Positions 51,901-63,137 of a DNA stretch of 64,000 bases are shown in pieces. A program made the position numbers and the translations under genes. Positions within the stretch are counted from its first letter, which is position 1; each line of letters starts with the position of its first letter. A model generated the notes under the pieces. It made no database searches. It worked only from the letters and a program-made list of their open reading frames with translations, and was not told the DNA's origin. Source of the stretch: Didymodactylos carnosus (lineage: Eukaryota > Rotifera > Eurotatoria > Philodinida > Philodinidae); assembly GCA_905250885.1 (NCBI GenBank), contig CAJNOQ010000003.1, forward strand, positions 1 through 64,000, given 5' to 3'.

Positions 51901-54019
51901 TATTTGTATTGCGGTTACTGTCCGTTATAATATTTGGAAAAGAAGTAAACGATCTTAATCTTGTATTTCGTGCGATCATAGACATGATAAAGAGCCAATA
52001 CAGACCAATGGTCTCTGACAGGAAGAGGTGTAAGAAAGACCCTCTTATCTCGTTATATCCGTTATTGAACAATAAATGAAAATAATATAATGACGGCTTT
52101 TGTGCGGAAGGATAGGAACAGACACAAAAAAAGTGTGTCAATAATTGTGTGCGTGTGTAGAGTTAGTTTACTATAACAATTAATTTAACATAGAGAGAAA
52201 GAGAGAGAGAGAGACATAGTCACACACATATACGAGCAAACATCCTCGGATGATTCAGTAACAAAGAAAAATAAAATCTATCATATGTTTGAAAAATCTC
52301 ATGATATGACTCAAAAATATTTTTTTCTTTTCTTTCCTTTACGCTATGTGCTGTACAGATCGTATTGAAAAGATGACAATAAAAGTGAGAATGTCAGTTT
52401 GCTTACCTGTCATGTATGGCTCCTTATAGGTATAAAGTATAACTATTCTATATTCTTCTCCAGAAGGAATATATCAGTACGTATGAATTACTTTTTATAA
52501 CACATTTTAAAAGCAACAGAATAATATCACTTGATGTCTTCTCCTATACAGTCAACTGATAAAAATTGGAAAAAATACGTTTTAAACGTAAGATTATCTA
52601 GTCGAGAAACATATGCTGTCAAAAATGTTTTTGAACACTAATTACTTGAGAGGTTTTATTCTTCGTTGATAGTATATGTATTGCTCATCGAGATTGTTTC
52701 ATACATTTGATTATATATATATATATCTAAGGCGTATATAACGTAGGCAGATCTGTATGGGTGGATGTATCATAATGTCAATATTGGCAATTGTTTAAAT
52801 AATGAATGGAAGTAAAACGTGTGTCATACGATGTACAGAAATGGAAAATAAAGCAAAAAATTCTCATTTTTAAATTGTAATCAAATGTATGAAACAATCT
52901 CGATGAGAAATACATATATTATCAACGTAGACTAAAACCTCTCAAGTAATTAGTGTTCAAAAAACATTTTTGACAGCATGTTTCTCGACTAGATAACCTT
53001 ACGTTTAAAACGTATTTTTTCCAATTTTTATCAATTGACTGTATAGGAGAAGACATCAAGTGATATTATTCTGTTGCTTTTAAAATGTGTTATAAAAAGT
53101 AATTCATACGTACTGACATATATATATATTCTGAAGAAGAATATAGAATAATTGTACTTTATACCTATAAGGAGCCATAAAATAACAGGTAAACAAACTG
53201 GTATCCTCACCTTTATACACTGTCATCTTATTGATACGATCTGTATAGCATATAGCGTAAAAGAAAGAAGAAAAAATGGAAAAAACTTCCTACAAGAAAA
53301 ATATTCTTTATGAAACGACAGAGGCTATTTTTGTCAGGCTTTAGAAATACTTGCGTAGGAGAATATACGTTACTAAAATGTGATTAAGATAACCTAAATC
53401 AATGGTATATTGACAATAATTTGGCATTTTGTTTGTAGAATATTGTAGGTAACAAAGAAAAGGAAAAAAACACGAGTACAAAGATTGAAATTATTTCTCC
53501 TAAACTTTAGTCGAGGCTAGAGTGTTAAAGAAAAATTTCATGGATAAAAAGAAAGTTGGAAATCTTTTTGGTCGACAATAGTTTGTAATATATCCCAAAA
53601 AATAAGATTCGTCGTATGTGAAACCCTTTCGCACCTAATCAGGAGAAAATACGTTAATAAGCGGCGGATGCCGAGCAAGTGGTTTCATTCTATTTTCTCT
53701 GCAAATTCCGTTAGTGAATTAGTGAAATCTCTCTGGGTACGATGAAAATCTAAGCTGCAGTTATTAAATATCTGTATATTTCGAAATTGAATCTGTGGTT
53801 CAACCCAGAAGTGTATGGTAACAGTAAAACTTTCAAAGATATATACATAATTCTATATTAAAACAACAGTTAATGTATTCCTTTTGTATTTAGTGCGCCG
53901 AGCCAGCTATAAATACATTTCGAACAGAAATGGACAGATTTCGTGCTTTTAATCATAAATATTTTGATCGAGCAAATCGTCATGGAGAATTGCACAGCGG
54001 TGTTCCAAAAGTAAACTAA
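48952..54019 (+). CDS. CFAP77: Cilia- and flagella-associated protein 77
   Basis: Seven exons in phase: 48952-49056, 49104-49215, 49266-49401, 49460-49558, 49627-49732, 49789-49893 and 53894-54019, giving 262 residues. An acceptor (TTTCAG) just before the first exon shows an upstream, probably non-coding, exon. Family landmarks are [20 protein letters not shown] with the following [29 protein letters not shown], and the last-exon block [14 protein letters not shown] with a RHGEL segment. All align with vertebrate CFAP77 (about 280-320 residues). The protein is an axonemal doublet-microtubule inner protein of motile cilia. The last intron (49894-53893) is 4.0 kb, whereas the others are about 47-68 bp, because it contains a whole gene on the opposite strand and a foldback element. 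Confidence 0.88.
50031..51985 (-). CDS. Medium-chain acyl-CoA synthetase, ACSM family
   Basis: Three exons in phase (51611-51985, 50481-51541, 50031-50421) give 608 residues. The Arg/Ser/Thr-rich start ([18 protein letters not shown]) looks like a mitochondrial presequence. ANL-superfamily motifs are complete: [11 protein letters not shown] (about 239-249), [21 protein letters not shown] (about 386-396), [42 protein letters not shown] and the catalytic Lys in [11 protein letters not shown]. The [11 protein letters not shown] and [12 protein letters not shown] blocks are characteristic of ACSM enzymes, which activate medium-chain fatty acids and xenobiotic acids to CoA thioesters in mitochondria. 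All its exons lie inside the last intron of CFAP77, antiparallel to it. I do not assign a vertebrate paralogue number. Confidence 0.92.
52191..52214. repeat. GA microsatellite
   Basis: Short AGAG tract just upstream of the ACSM gene. Confidence 0.8.
52318..53278. mobile_element. ~960-bp foldback element with ~400-bp arms
   Basis: Arms about 52318-52714 and 52876-53278 are inverted copies over roughly 400 bp, with scattered mismatches. Outer ends match from TTTACGCTATGTGCTGTACA against TTTACGCTATATGCTATACA. The centre is about 160 bp and TA-rich. There is no coding capacity. It lies in the CFAP77 4-kb intron, upstream of the ACSM start codon. A target duplication was not found. Confidence 0.8.
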
Positions 54020-55509
54020 AATAGTTTTATTTGTTGTTTTAGCTGTACAATTGAATTTTTTTTAAATTAAAGATCTATTCTTCTTTTATATAGTAGTACC
54101 GATGTATAGGTTAAATTTATACAAAACAGATGTTTACGAACCGCAAAAGTAACAGAATACGTAAAAAATAATAAAATAGCTAAAACTGGCAACCCAAAAC
54201 TAAATACAATTTAATAAATCTTTGGATTACGATCGTTTTTGAAAAAATAAACTATGCACGACTACTATACATTTTCTAAAAATAGAGAACTAGAGAAATA
54301 GAGGGAAAATTATTACTTAATCTGAACTACATTCTACTCGTACTTTATTATTATTCAATTAAGTTTCGTAAACGATCAATTTTGTCGTCGAAGTGTTACC
54401 TAATCTCTGTATTTATGGCTTATTTAGTGAGCAAGATATGCTGGAAAATTGAACACTGCTGAAACTACACGTAAAAATTTTCGTAAGCCATGTGTATTAT
54501 CGTTCAAAGAAATATGGTCAAGAAGCATAAAAGAATAGTTAAATTATGAGTTCAGAACTGATAAGTTTTGATCATAATGTAGCTATTTTCAGGTATTCAA
54601 GAATTCATCTTTCATTTTAAATGTCGGTTGAAACTGCTACGATCACCTATAATCGCCTCTGCGATTGCTTTAATTCAAAACACAAGATAGAAGTCTACTC
54701 TCTTGTATTGTTTTTACTAAATTTTGTGAGGAAATCTCAGATTTTCTCACAAAAATATTTAATGATATAAAGTGTATAGGATGTACCTCACATCGGTAGC
54801 GCCACGAATCATCGGTGAACTCTGATTCGTTCGTACACTGAAGGCACATATTCATCTGTCCGAACATGGCGTCTTTTCAAAGAAAATAATTCATATATAG
54901 TTCTTTCTTCGATCAATAGAAATAAAAGAAAGTCAACGAATTTGTGGGACTAATTCACTCATATATAAAATAATCTTGTGAATATTTTAATTTCATTCAA
55001 CCTAATTTCTACTAAACGTTTCTTTCATACTCTATAAATAATGTCTTAATCGCATGCAACAATTTGTTGCTGTTGTCAAAATAAATACCACAGTTAAATA
55101 TGGTTTAAAATCAGCATTGTTGCAGGAAAAAACAGTGATTTGCCTCGACTAATGCACATCAGTATCAAAATCGTATATTATGTATATTTATCGTGCTAAT
55201 GTTTTGATGAATAGAGATCAAATTACAAAGTAACTGTCAGCCGTTTTTAACCAGTTTGTTTTATTTTTTTTATCGATTTTTCTATTTATCTAAACAAAAA
55301 ATGAAGTCGATAAGAATCTAAAAAATTTGTACTATCATTTATCGTTTTATTTTATTTTTTCAGACGTCTACTTCTGGCACAAATTTATTGTTTTTGGTCT
55401 TTGTCATATTCGCGGTAAGAACAAGCATTTTTCATTAGGATTAATTCTCGTTACTAATAAATGATTTTTCATTTAGCAAATGAAATTTGCCATTGTAATT
55501 TGTTGAACA
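54020..55509. other. Intergenic between CFAP77 and ZC3H18
   Basis: Probably ends with the ZC3H18 5' UTR: an exon-like piece at about 55364-55415 lies between an acceptor (TTTTTTCAG) and a donor (GTAAGA), and the ATG exon begins after a further acceptor near 55480. A small minus-strand candidate exon is listed separately. Confidence 0.4.
54787..54867 (-). CDS. Possible first exon with half a zinc ribbon
   Basis: The frame from ATG 54867 reads MNMCLQCTNESEFTDDSWRY then RCE and meets a donor-like GTACAT. The CxxC...WxYxC spacing is like the N-terminal zinc ribbon of RRN7/TAF1B proteins, but no continuing exons were found towards lower coordinates. It may be a chance frame or a relic. Confidence 0.2.
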
Positions 55510-58500
55510 ATGCCTGTGGATATAATGGAAAAATCAGAATTAGAAACTGATGATAATTGCAAACCGTCAAAAGTATGTTTAAGTTGATTTATTGTACGAT
55601 AAAGATGTCATTGATTTTTGACAATTTTAGACTTTATTACCAGCAAAGCTACGCATAAAAGAGCGTTCACGTTCAAATACTACAGATATCAATGATCCAG
55701 AAAATTTGGATTATGAAGAAGAAGAATTTAATGGTACGTACAACAACAACAGAAATCATGAAGAATTGAATAAAAATTCATCAGATGTTGGGATGGATAC
55801 AGAAAATTTGTTATTAACAAATGATGAGATCACGCATGAGGAAGGGGAAATGCCATATGTTGGAGAAGAAGAGAAAGATATGGATATGGCTAAGGATGCA
55901 ATGAAAACGAAGAAAAAAGTTAGAGAAAAAACACAATCAACGACAAAGAAAGATTCCAAAACAGCAAAATCGGTTGATAAGAACAGTGAAGAGAAAATAG
56001 AGCGTGATGATGAATCAGGACAAGTGAGTCGACTTTTTCTACCATTTAGACAAATTTATGATTAGTAATTCAAATCTTAAATAGGAACAAATATCCAGTA
56101 GTTCTCTCATCTTCCTTAATGCATTTGAATTATTATTTTGTAGGATGAAGAGGGTGAGTTAAATAGTAATCATGAAGCTAGTAATCAGGATATACCGACT
56201 GGCAGTGATGAAGGCGAAGTGGTGAGTTTTTTATTGGTCTCTAGCAGCTGGTAATAATTTTACTTCTTTGTAGGATGAAGCCGATTTAGAAGATGGTGAA
56301 ATTCATGAGACATTAACGAAAAAACAATCACAACCCCATACACAACATAGACGGCATGCTCCACCAATCCGTCCACCATCTATTCAGCATTCTTTACTTC
56401 ATCAACGTGAACAACAACAATCTTTATCAAATAGTATTTCACATATGCCATTATCATCTCAACAACAAAAAGTTCATTGCCGATTTTTTCTACAAGGCCG
56501 TTGCCATTGGGGGGCAAATTGTAAATATATGCATCCCAATATGAATGATACAAAAAGTATGTACCAAATCTTTCCTGTGAGCAATAGAAAGAGCATCTGG
56601 ATGTTTTTCAGACCAGTCACCATTTGAGCAATCAATTGTTACATCTCGCAATACGAGTTCTCCACCATCATCTGCTGCTAACGTATGGATATCGCCACAA
56701 TCAGCAGCTGTGAGTTTTTTCTCGCAAAACCTTACTGTTCTTAATTAGACCATTTATTTTTTGTAAATCTGTTTTAGACAGCAATCTTTGGCAATTCATC
56801 AATTGTTCGAAATGTTGCCGCTATTGCTGCAGCAGCCGCGGTTGCAACACAACAGCAAGCATCAGCAGCAGCTGCTACGACATCAAGTACTGAATCAGCA
56901 TGGGAACGGGGACTTCGAAGCGCGAAAACGGTACTTTATCAATTTAATAAAGAAAGAGTCTTTCGATATTGAGATGTTAAATACTTTCATTCTGTCGTTT
57001 CAAGCTCCGCGAACAATCAATGAGACGAAAACAACAAGATAAAGATTTTAACGATAAAAAATTTAATTTAACATTGAAAGACGCTAATGAAGAAAAAGAT
57101 CTAGATGAAGAATTAGTAAATGTTGAAAGGTATGTGTCTGAGTGGAACTTTAACAATGTTTCTTAATTAAACTTCTTGTCTTTGAGCAGACCACGAGCTG
57201 ATTATGATGATGTTATATATCATAATAATTATGAAGAGAGATGGCAAATGCATCAGCATCCAAATTCATATAATTATCACAATCACGGTCACATACCACA
57301 AAGAATGAGACATTTTGATCCAGATCAAATGGATCGCGGTGGTGGTCCTAGTTTTATGCCTTACAATCAGGTAATTATTCTATGGAAGTATTACTATAGA
57401 GTTAATTATGGGCTCCTTTCGTACGACAATATCAAACATTTGATTGTGAAGCTTGTTAAATTCGTACTAAACGTTTTTAGAAATAACCAAAGTCACATTT
57501 TGTCATTATGTTCTTTTATAATAAAAGCTTTTCATCATAAGTGCCTTCTATGAAACAAGTAAGCACAAGTATCTAAATCATGGATTTGTTATTTCATTAC
57601 TTATGTGCAAAAAAGCTTTCATCATTTTGTTCACACAGTTTATGATTTTGTTTTTCGTCCATAGGATCGTCGAATACGTCATCTGGACCATCACGTCGAT
57701 AATAAAGGAAATCGTAAAGAAAAATTGAAAGACAGGTATATAAAATACAGGATAAATGACCATGTCAATCCATTTTTTATTCAGTAAAATTTTTTCTCTT
57801 AGCAAAACGTTAGTAAAGAGCAAGGATCCATCAAAAAAATCTCATCATTCATCTCAGTTTCCTGTTCCATTACCTCAACGTCATTTACAACAGCAACATC
57901 TAGATGACGAACATCAACAGCACCAACAACAACAGCTTTCGTCAATGGCTAGGCGTGCGGATGATTGGGTAGATCCGTGGGACAGGTATACATTAGAATT
58001 TTACTTATATTTATATTTTTTCAATAGCTGTCATCATTTAGATCTCAAAATAATCGTCGAAATGCCTCTCGTGGCAGAGAAAATTCCTATACATCGTCCA
58101 GTGCATCGTCGTCAAGGTATTTCTTTCTTTCAATGCTTTTCTCCCTCTGCTAAGGATTATATTATTTGTTTGAATAAACACAATTGATTACACTGAAAAT
58201 TCTTCATTCTTCGGTGTTCATTTGTCTTTTATTTATTCCCAGTCTTTTTTTTTCATTTAATTTATAAAAATTTAGGTCTGCTGTCTCATATAGTTCATCT
58301 TCACGATCAAATCGTTCACGATCATCATCGTACAGTAGCAGGCATGTTTGATTATTTTCGTTTTTTTCTGCTAACGGGTTTATTTTTTGTTTTGAATGCC
58401 AAATGCACTTGTTTAATTGAAAGTTGCTCTAATTATGCACTTAATTATACTTTCAGTTCAAGCAGGTTTGTCTCTCGGTTAATGAATGTTTGCATGTACG

Positions 58501-60341
58501 TGACTATGTGTGCTTTTAGAGTTAATTAGCACATCATAAACATCGAAGTTTTTCTCAAAATTTGAGAATCTTTAGGATTATCTATACCTTGTCTGTGTTA
58601 GCATGGGTGTAGCCGTACGACTAATATGTTTTATTCTATTTTTTTTGTCATATTGATAAATTGAAACGTATTTTGTTTTATTTGTCGTAAGCGCATGAAT
58701 ACAATTTTTACTGCTTAAAATTTTATTTTGTTTGCTATTTTCGTTTTGTTTTTGTTTTATCTTTTAGATCAAGTCGACCAAGACGGCGTTCACCTTCGGT
58801 AACACGTTCGAAACCTGCGAGACAAGAGTAGGTTTCTCCTTTATACGTCTGGATTATTGAGATTGACTTCTAACTTCTTCTTAGCCTAAAGCTTCAGAAC
58901 AGGGGTCTTAAATCAAGATTTGGTGAAGAAACTCTGTGAATTATTCTGAGTATCAGGCAGCTATGACTGATTCTTCGTTTTTTTTTAAATAAGAAGCGTG
59001 AAAAATGGTGAAAAGCATTCATTAACTTCAAATGTTCCATCTACATCAGCTTCACTTACTGGTGAGAATCAAAATACAAGTAAAAAGCAGCCAACTTCAT
59101 CAACTGTAAATTCAAACGAACGTCATAAAACAGCAACAAATCATCATTCATCATCTCAACAATTAGGAAAAAAAGTGTCACCGAATGAAAATCGATCAAT
59201 AAAATTTTTACCGGGACGAACAATTTCTAGTCACACATTAAAGAAAGCTGAAAAAGCCGATCGTTTAAAAACAAGTCATCATCAATTAAATCCACAAACC
59301 CATCATCAATCACAAAAGGAACAATCACTAAATAAAGATAATAATAACGAGAAAAAAACAATCAAAAAAGATGGAAAGTAAGTATTTTGTTTTGAATTAA
59401 ACTCGAAATTTATAATATTCTAATTTTTTTTGTTTTCTAGACGATCGGACAGCAGTAGTTCAGGAACATCATCATCGTCCTCTGCTAGTTCATCACGTGT
59501 TCGACCGAAAGCAGTTTCATCTACTTCTTCATCGCGTAGTTCCAGCTCTGAAAGTGATGGAAAGAGTAAAAATCGTCCAGGTGAAAGACAGTCATCATTT
59601 ATGTTATTTTCTTTTTCAAATAAAATTCTTTCTAGTAAAAGAAAATGCAACAAATAGCAATAAATTAGTTAACAGTCATACAAAACCCACAATCAGTAAA
59701 CAAGTGTCATCATCAAATCGAATTAAAACCTCTCAGAAAGAGCCAACTTCATTGAGCCATACAAAATCAACAACATCCAATCGCTCAGGAACCGATAATA
59801 AAGATGCTAGTAATCCGAAATCTTCAATATCACACGTATGTTTTTCAACTCATTACTCTCGTGTAGCTATGTGTGTCAATTATTTTCTTGTTTTAGAACG
59901 ATAAAAAACGACGTGATACATCATCTTCTAGTTCAACAACAACAACAAAAAAGTTGAAAACAATTAATCATACAACAGGGGAAAAAAAACGATCATCGCC
60001 ACAACCATTGCAAACATCCCTTTCTAGTAAGTTGACAACAACTTTTTTTTAATTTACAATATTTTTAGGTTTGAACTACGTGCACCATATAATTCTTGTA
60101 TTTATTCCCTCAGACGATTCTCACAAACAAAACACACATCATCATAACAAAACATCAAACAACACGGTAGCAACCGATTCAACACCAACGGAGGGCGATT
60201 CGGGTTCGTGTTTTAAGTTTTTATATCGGATTTTGCATAATCATATTTTCTTTTATAGGTAAAAAAAAACAAAAACAAAAAATTTTAAAAAAATTGCAAG
60301 AAGTTGAAAAATTAATTAGTCAGCGAACAACAAAAACTTGA
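55510..60341 (+). CDS. ZC3H18: Zinc finger CCCH domain protein 18
   Basis: Twenty coding exons in phase, from 55510-55572 to 60259-60341, give 953 residues. The N-terminal part is very acidic (DEEGEL, DEADLEDGEIHE). One CCCH finger follows: CRFFLQGRCHWGANCKYMH (C-x8-C-x5-C-x3-H). Next come an Ala-rich helix and the block SAWERGLRSAK with LREQSMRRKQQDKDF, then a His/Gln-rich part, ARRADDWVDPWDR, and long RS/Ser-rich and Lys-rich tails. The C-terminal coiled coil is KILKKLQEVEKLISQRTTK. Each of these blocks has its counterpart in vertebrate ZC3H18 in the same order. The known protein links the nuclear cap-binding complex to ARS2 and the NEXT/exosome pathway. Exon 13 (58457-58465) is 9 nt, and exon 12 appears to end before a GC donor. 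Confidence 0.9.
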
Positions 60342-62335
60342 ACCACTTTTTCTATGATTATAAATTGTATATATATATGACTGTTGTTTGTTGGGAATGA
60401 CAGCAAACATTTACACACATACAATAGACACAATGTTTCATCACACTCTTTTTCTCATCTACATTTAATCAGTAGTATTTTCTTCTCATTTGATATGTGT
60501 GTAAACATTGCTCCTTTTTTCTTTCGTACTATCTTTGTTTCGTTTAATATTTTTCAGAGCCCAGTGCTCACTTGTTTGTTTGTATTGTTGTTGTTGTTGT
60601 TGTTGTTGTTTTCCTGCTGTTTAAATTAGCTGAGCATATATGTACGAATTAAGATAAACAAGCATATAATAAAAAAACTTCATTTTTTTCGTTAGAGATA
60701 ATCATTCAATGAGGTTTTCTCTTGCTCTTCTATTGAGACAATTTTTGCTTTATATCGAGATAGTTTTTTCTCATCAAAAATTTCATTTTTTTTGTCATCC
60801 TTAAATATATAAAAGATTCCATTATGAATTTTCTCCAGGTTTTTTTCTGCTGAAAATTTTGTGTCTATGATACCCATTGAGAACAAAATTGGATTGGTTA
60901 GCATCTTCATTTTTTTGTATTTTTTTCTATCAAAAAGAAGTGTTTTGTTTGTTTTTCTTCTCGTGTTTTATTATTTCATACGGTTATTTTTATTGATGAG
61001 GTGTATCAGTGGTTCTGGAAATAAAACAAAGCAATAATGTAATTCATCGATGTAATGCATGAAATAGTAGAGAGAAAATTACAAAATTCCTAATTAATTA
61101 TTCCTTATGCTAATTATTACATTCCTTCATTGAGATAACTGAGATATGATATTGGATTTTGAATAAAATATAATTCAATAATTGGTTTATTTGGAGTAAA
61201 CTTTCTTATTGTATTAGACAGTTCTGTTTTCAGTATTAAACAAAAAAAAACATCAAAAATCAATCACATATTGTGTCACAGTAGTGAATATATTGAAATT
61301 AGATCAAAGTTGTAATGGCGTATTGCTGTCGTAACGGCAGTTTTCCGTTTTACATAAAATTAAAAAAACTATTCACACGTTATTATTTGATTTCATCTTC
61401 AAAGAAGCATCAATCTTTATATTTTGTAGTAAGATTAATCGCATTTTTTCTTATAAGTATAACGTATTGTTTACTAGCAGATTCGCCGACAGGAACGAGT
61501 TCTTAACACTTGCTCGAGTTAAGTCGACGTTTTCCAAAAACGGAAGATTCTATAGTATTGAAATAGTTAAAGGGCATTTTAAGTATTTTAGAGTAGTTAT
61601 TGTTATAAACTAACCTAGAAGTGAGCAAAGATATATACCATTGAAGATCAAGAAGAATTAGAGCATAGCAGATACGATATAAGAATATAAAGAAAGCATA
61701 AACGACAAGTTTCCGGATTTAGAAGACATAGTAAATAAGCGTACGATTATCTCTAGGATAATCAGAGTTTCTGTAGATGATACTAGCAGCTAAACATTGG
61801 ATAAAATTTCAAAAGGAGATAAGAAGAGAAATTGGACTTATAGAGAGAGAGCAAAAACAATCAGTTTTAGGTAGAACACAAACTTTGTAGAGAACGAGAT
61901 TGATGAATCTGTGTCTCTTATCGAAAAATCTGTTCATTCTATCTAATGTCCCACAACACCAAACAATTTTGATTATTGTCTACTAATTGAAAGCTAACCT
62001 GAGGCACCACATCTATTGTAAATCTGCCACTGGTGGATAAGTTATAAAATAAAATTGAAAAAATTTACATACAAATAAAACTTCACTTCTTGTACATAAT
62101 ACAGCCACATGCCCTAATTTTAACACTTGACTTTTTAAGTTTCGTATTTTGTGTTTTTCTCAGTTAATTTTTAAGATTAAGGAAAACTTTTTTAGACAGC
62201 AGCACTGATATTCAGGCCTGTCGATCGATGTAAGAATATTTGAGTTTCCACTTATGCTAATTGAGATAAAAGGGTTTGAATAGATATGTATCTTAAATTT
62301 TTTCCTCTCCTATTCTGTCCTTTCCTAGCCTCAAC
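60342..62335. other. Intergenic downstream of ZC3H18
   Basis: Contains a GTT microsatellite (60584-60611). A 72-codon minus-strand frame at 60692-60910 (charged, ending EEQEKTSLNDYL) could be the last exon of an unseen gene, but no acceptor or partner exon is convincing. Otherwise nothing is recognised. Confidence 0.35.
60584..60611. repeat. GTT microsatellite
   Basis: Eight to nine GTT units in the ZC3H18 3' region. Confidence 0.85.
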
Positions 62336-62723
62336 TAGGCATGCATCGAGTAATTGACTAAAGATTTTTATACTTTTTGAAAAATCTGACGTTTCCTGAA
62401 TTGCTTTGTTAAAAATTTTCTGACTCGGCAAGAATGTAGAGCAAAGATTTTCCTACAAAATGAGAGGTCGGACAGCTGTGCATGGTTTGTTTTGAGATTT
62501 TGGTAGCGATGCCTCAAACGGGACTAATCGAGTACTTGATTTACTACTCGGATGTGTTCTTGAGGTATTGCTGCCAAAACAAATCATGCAGAGCTGTCCG
62601 AGCTCTCATTTTGTAGAGAAATCTACGTTCTTGCCGAGTTAGAAAGAAACGAAGCAATTTACTAAACGCCAGATTTTTCAAAAAAATATAAAAATCTTTA
62701 GTCAGTTGCTCTGTGCATGATTA
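62336..62723. mobile_element. Foldback element, TAGGCATGCATC end
   Basis: Arms 62336-62517 and 62560-62723 are inverted copies with mismatches (for example TGACTAAAGATTTTTATA on both sides), leaving a centre of about 42 bp. It begins TAGGCATGCATC, like the element at 40206. The eight flanking bases are GCCTCAAC and ATCTCTAC, a weak match that could be an eroded hAT duplication. Confidence 0.75.
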
Positions 62724-62802
62724 ATCTCTACACTCCATGTATTTTTCATTCCTAAATTCAACACTCCCATACAAATACATGGCTTTTTACATACATCTCA
62801 TT

Positions 62803-63137
62803 TAGACATGGGCGGGACCAACGTTTTTCAGTCCCGATTCCGTAAATTTGTTTTGATCCTGTCCCGGCCCCGGAAACTTTTTTTGGTACCGGAGAAAACA
62901 CTTTATTAATAAAGTTTGCATGACATAGATGTGAAGTTCAATGCCTAGGAAAGAACTGTAAGACTTCTTGACGATTTTCCACAACGTTTCTATTTTAGTA
63001 TAGAGAACAGGTCAAGTTTCAACTGATTTTATGCAACTGTCGAAACACATCTTAGTCCTAGTGTTGGTCCCGGAAAAAAAGTTCATAGTTCCGGTCCCGG
63101 TAAAAGACTTTTTTGGCCCCGGTCCCGTCCATGTCTA
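62803..63137. mobile_element. 335-bp hAT MITE with 8-bp target duplication
   Basis: Begins TAGACATGGGCGGGACC and ends with the complement of TAGACATGGACGGGACC. ATCTCATT lies directly outside both ends (62795-62802 and 63138-63145), an exact 8-bp duplication. Short, GC-rich inverted ends with an 8-bp duplication are the hAT signature. The inside carries repeats of CCCGG and no gene. Confidence 0.88.

Noticed and set aside
61315-61506. Small frame with one hydrophobic helix
   Set aside because: Could be a membrane peptide, but the length is what chance gives in AT-rich DNA and no supporting context was found.
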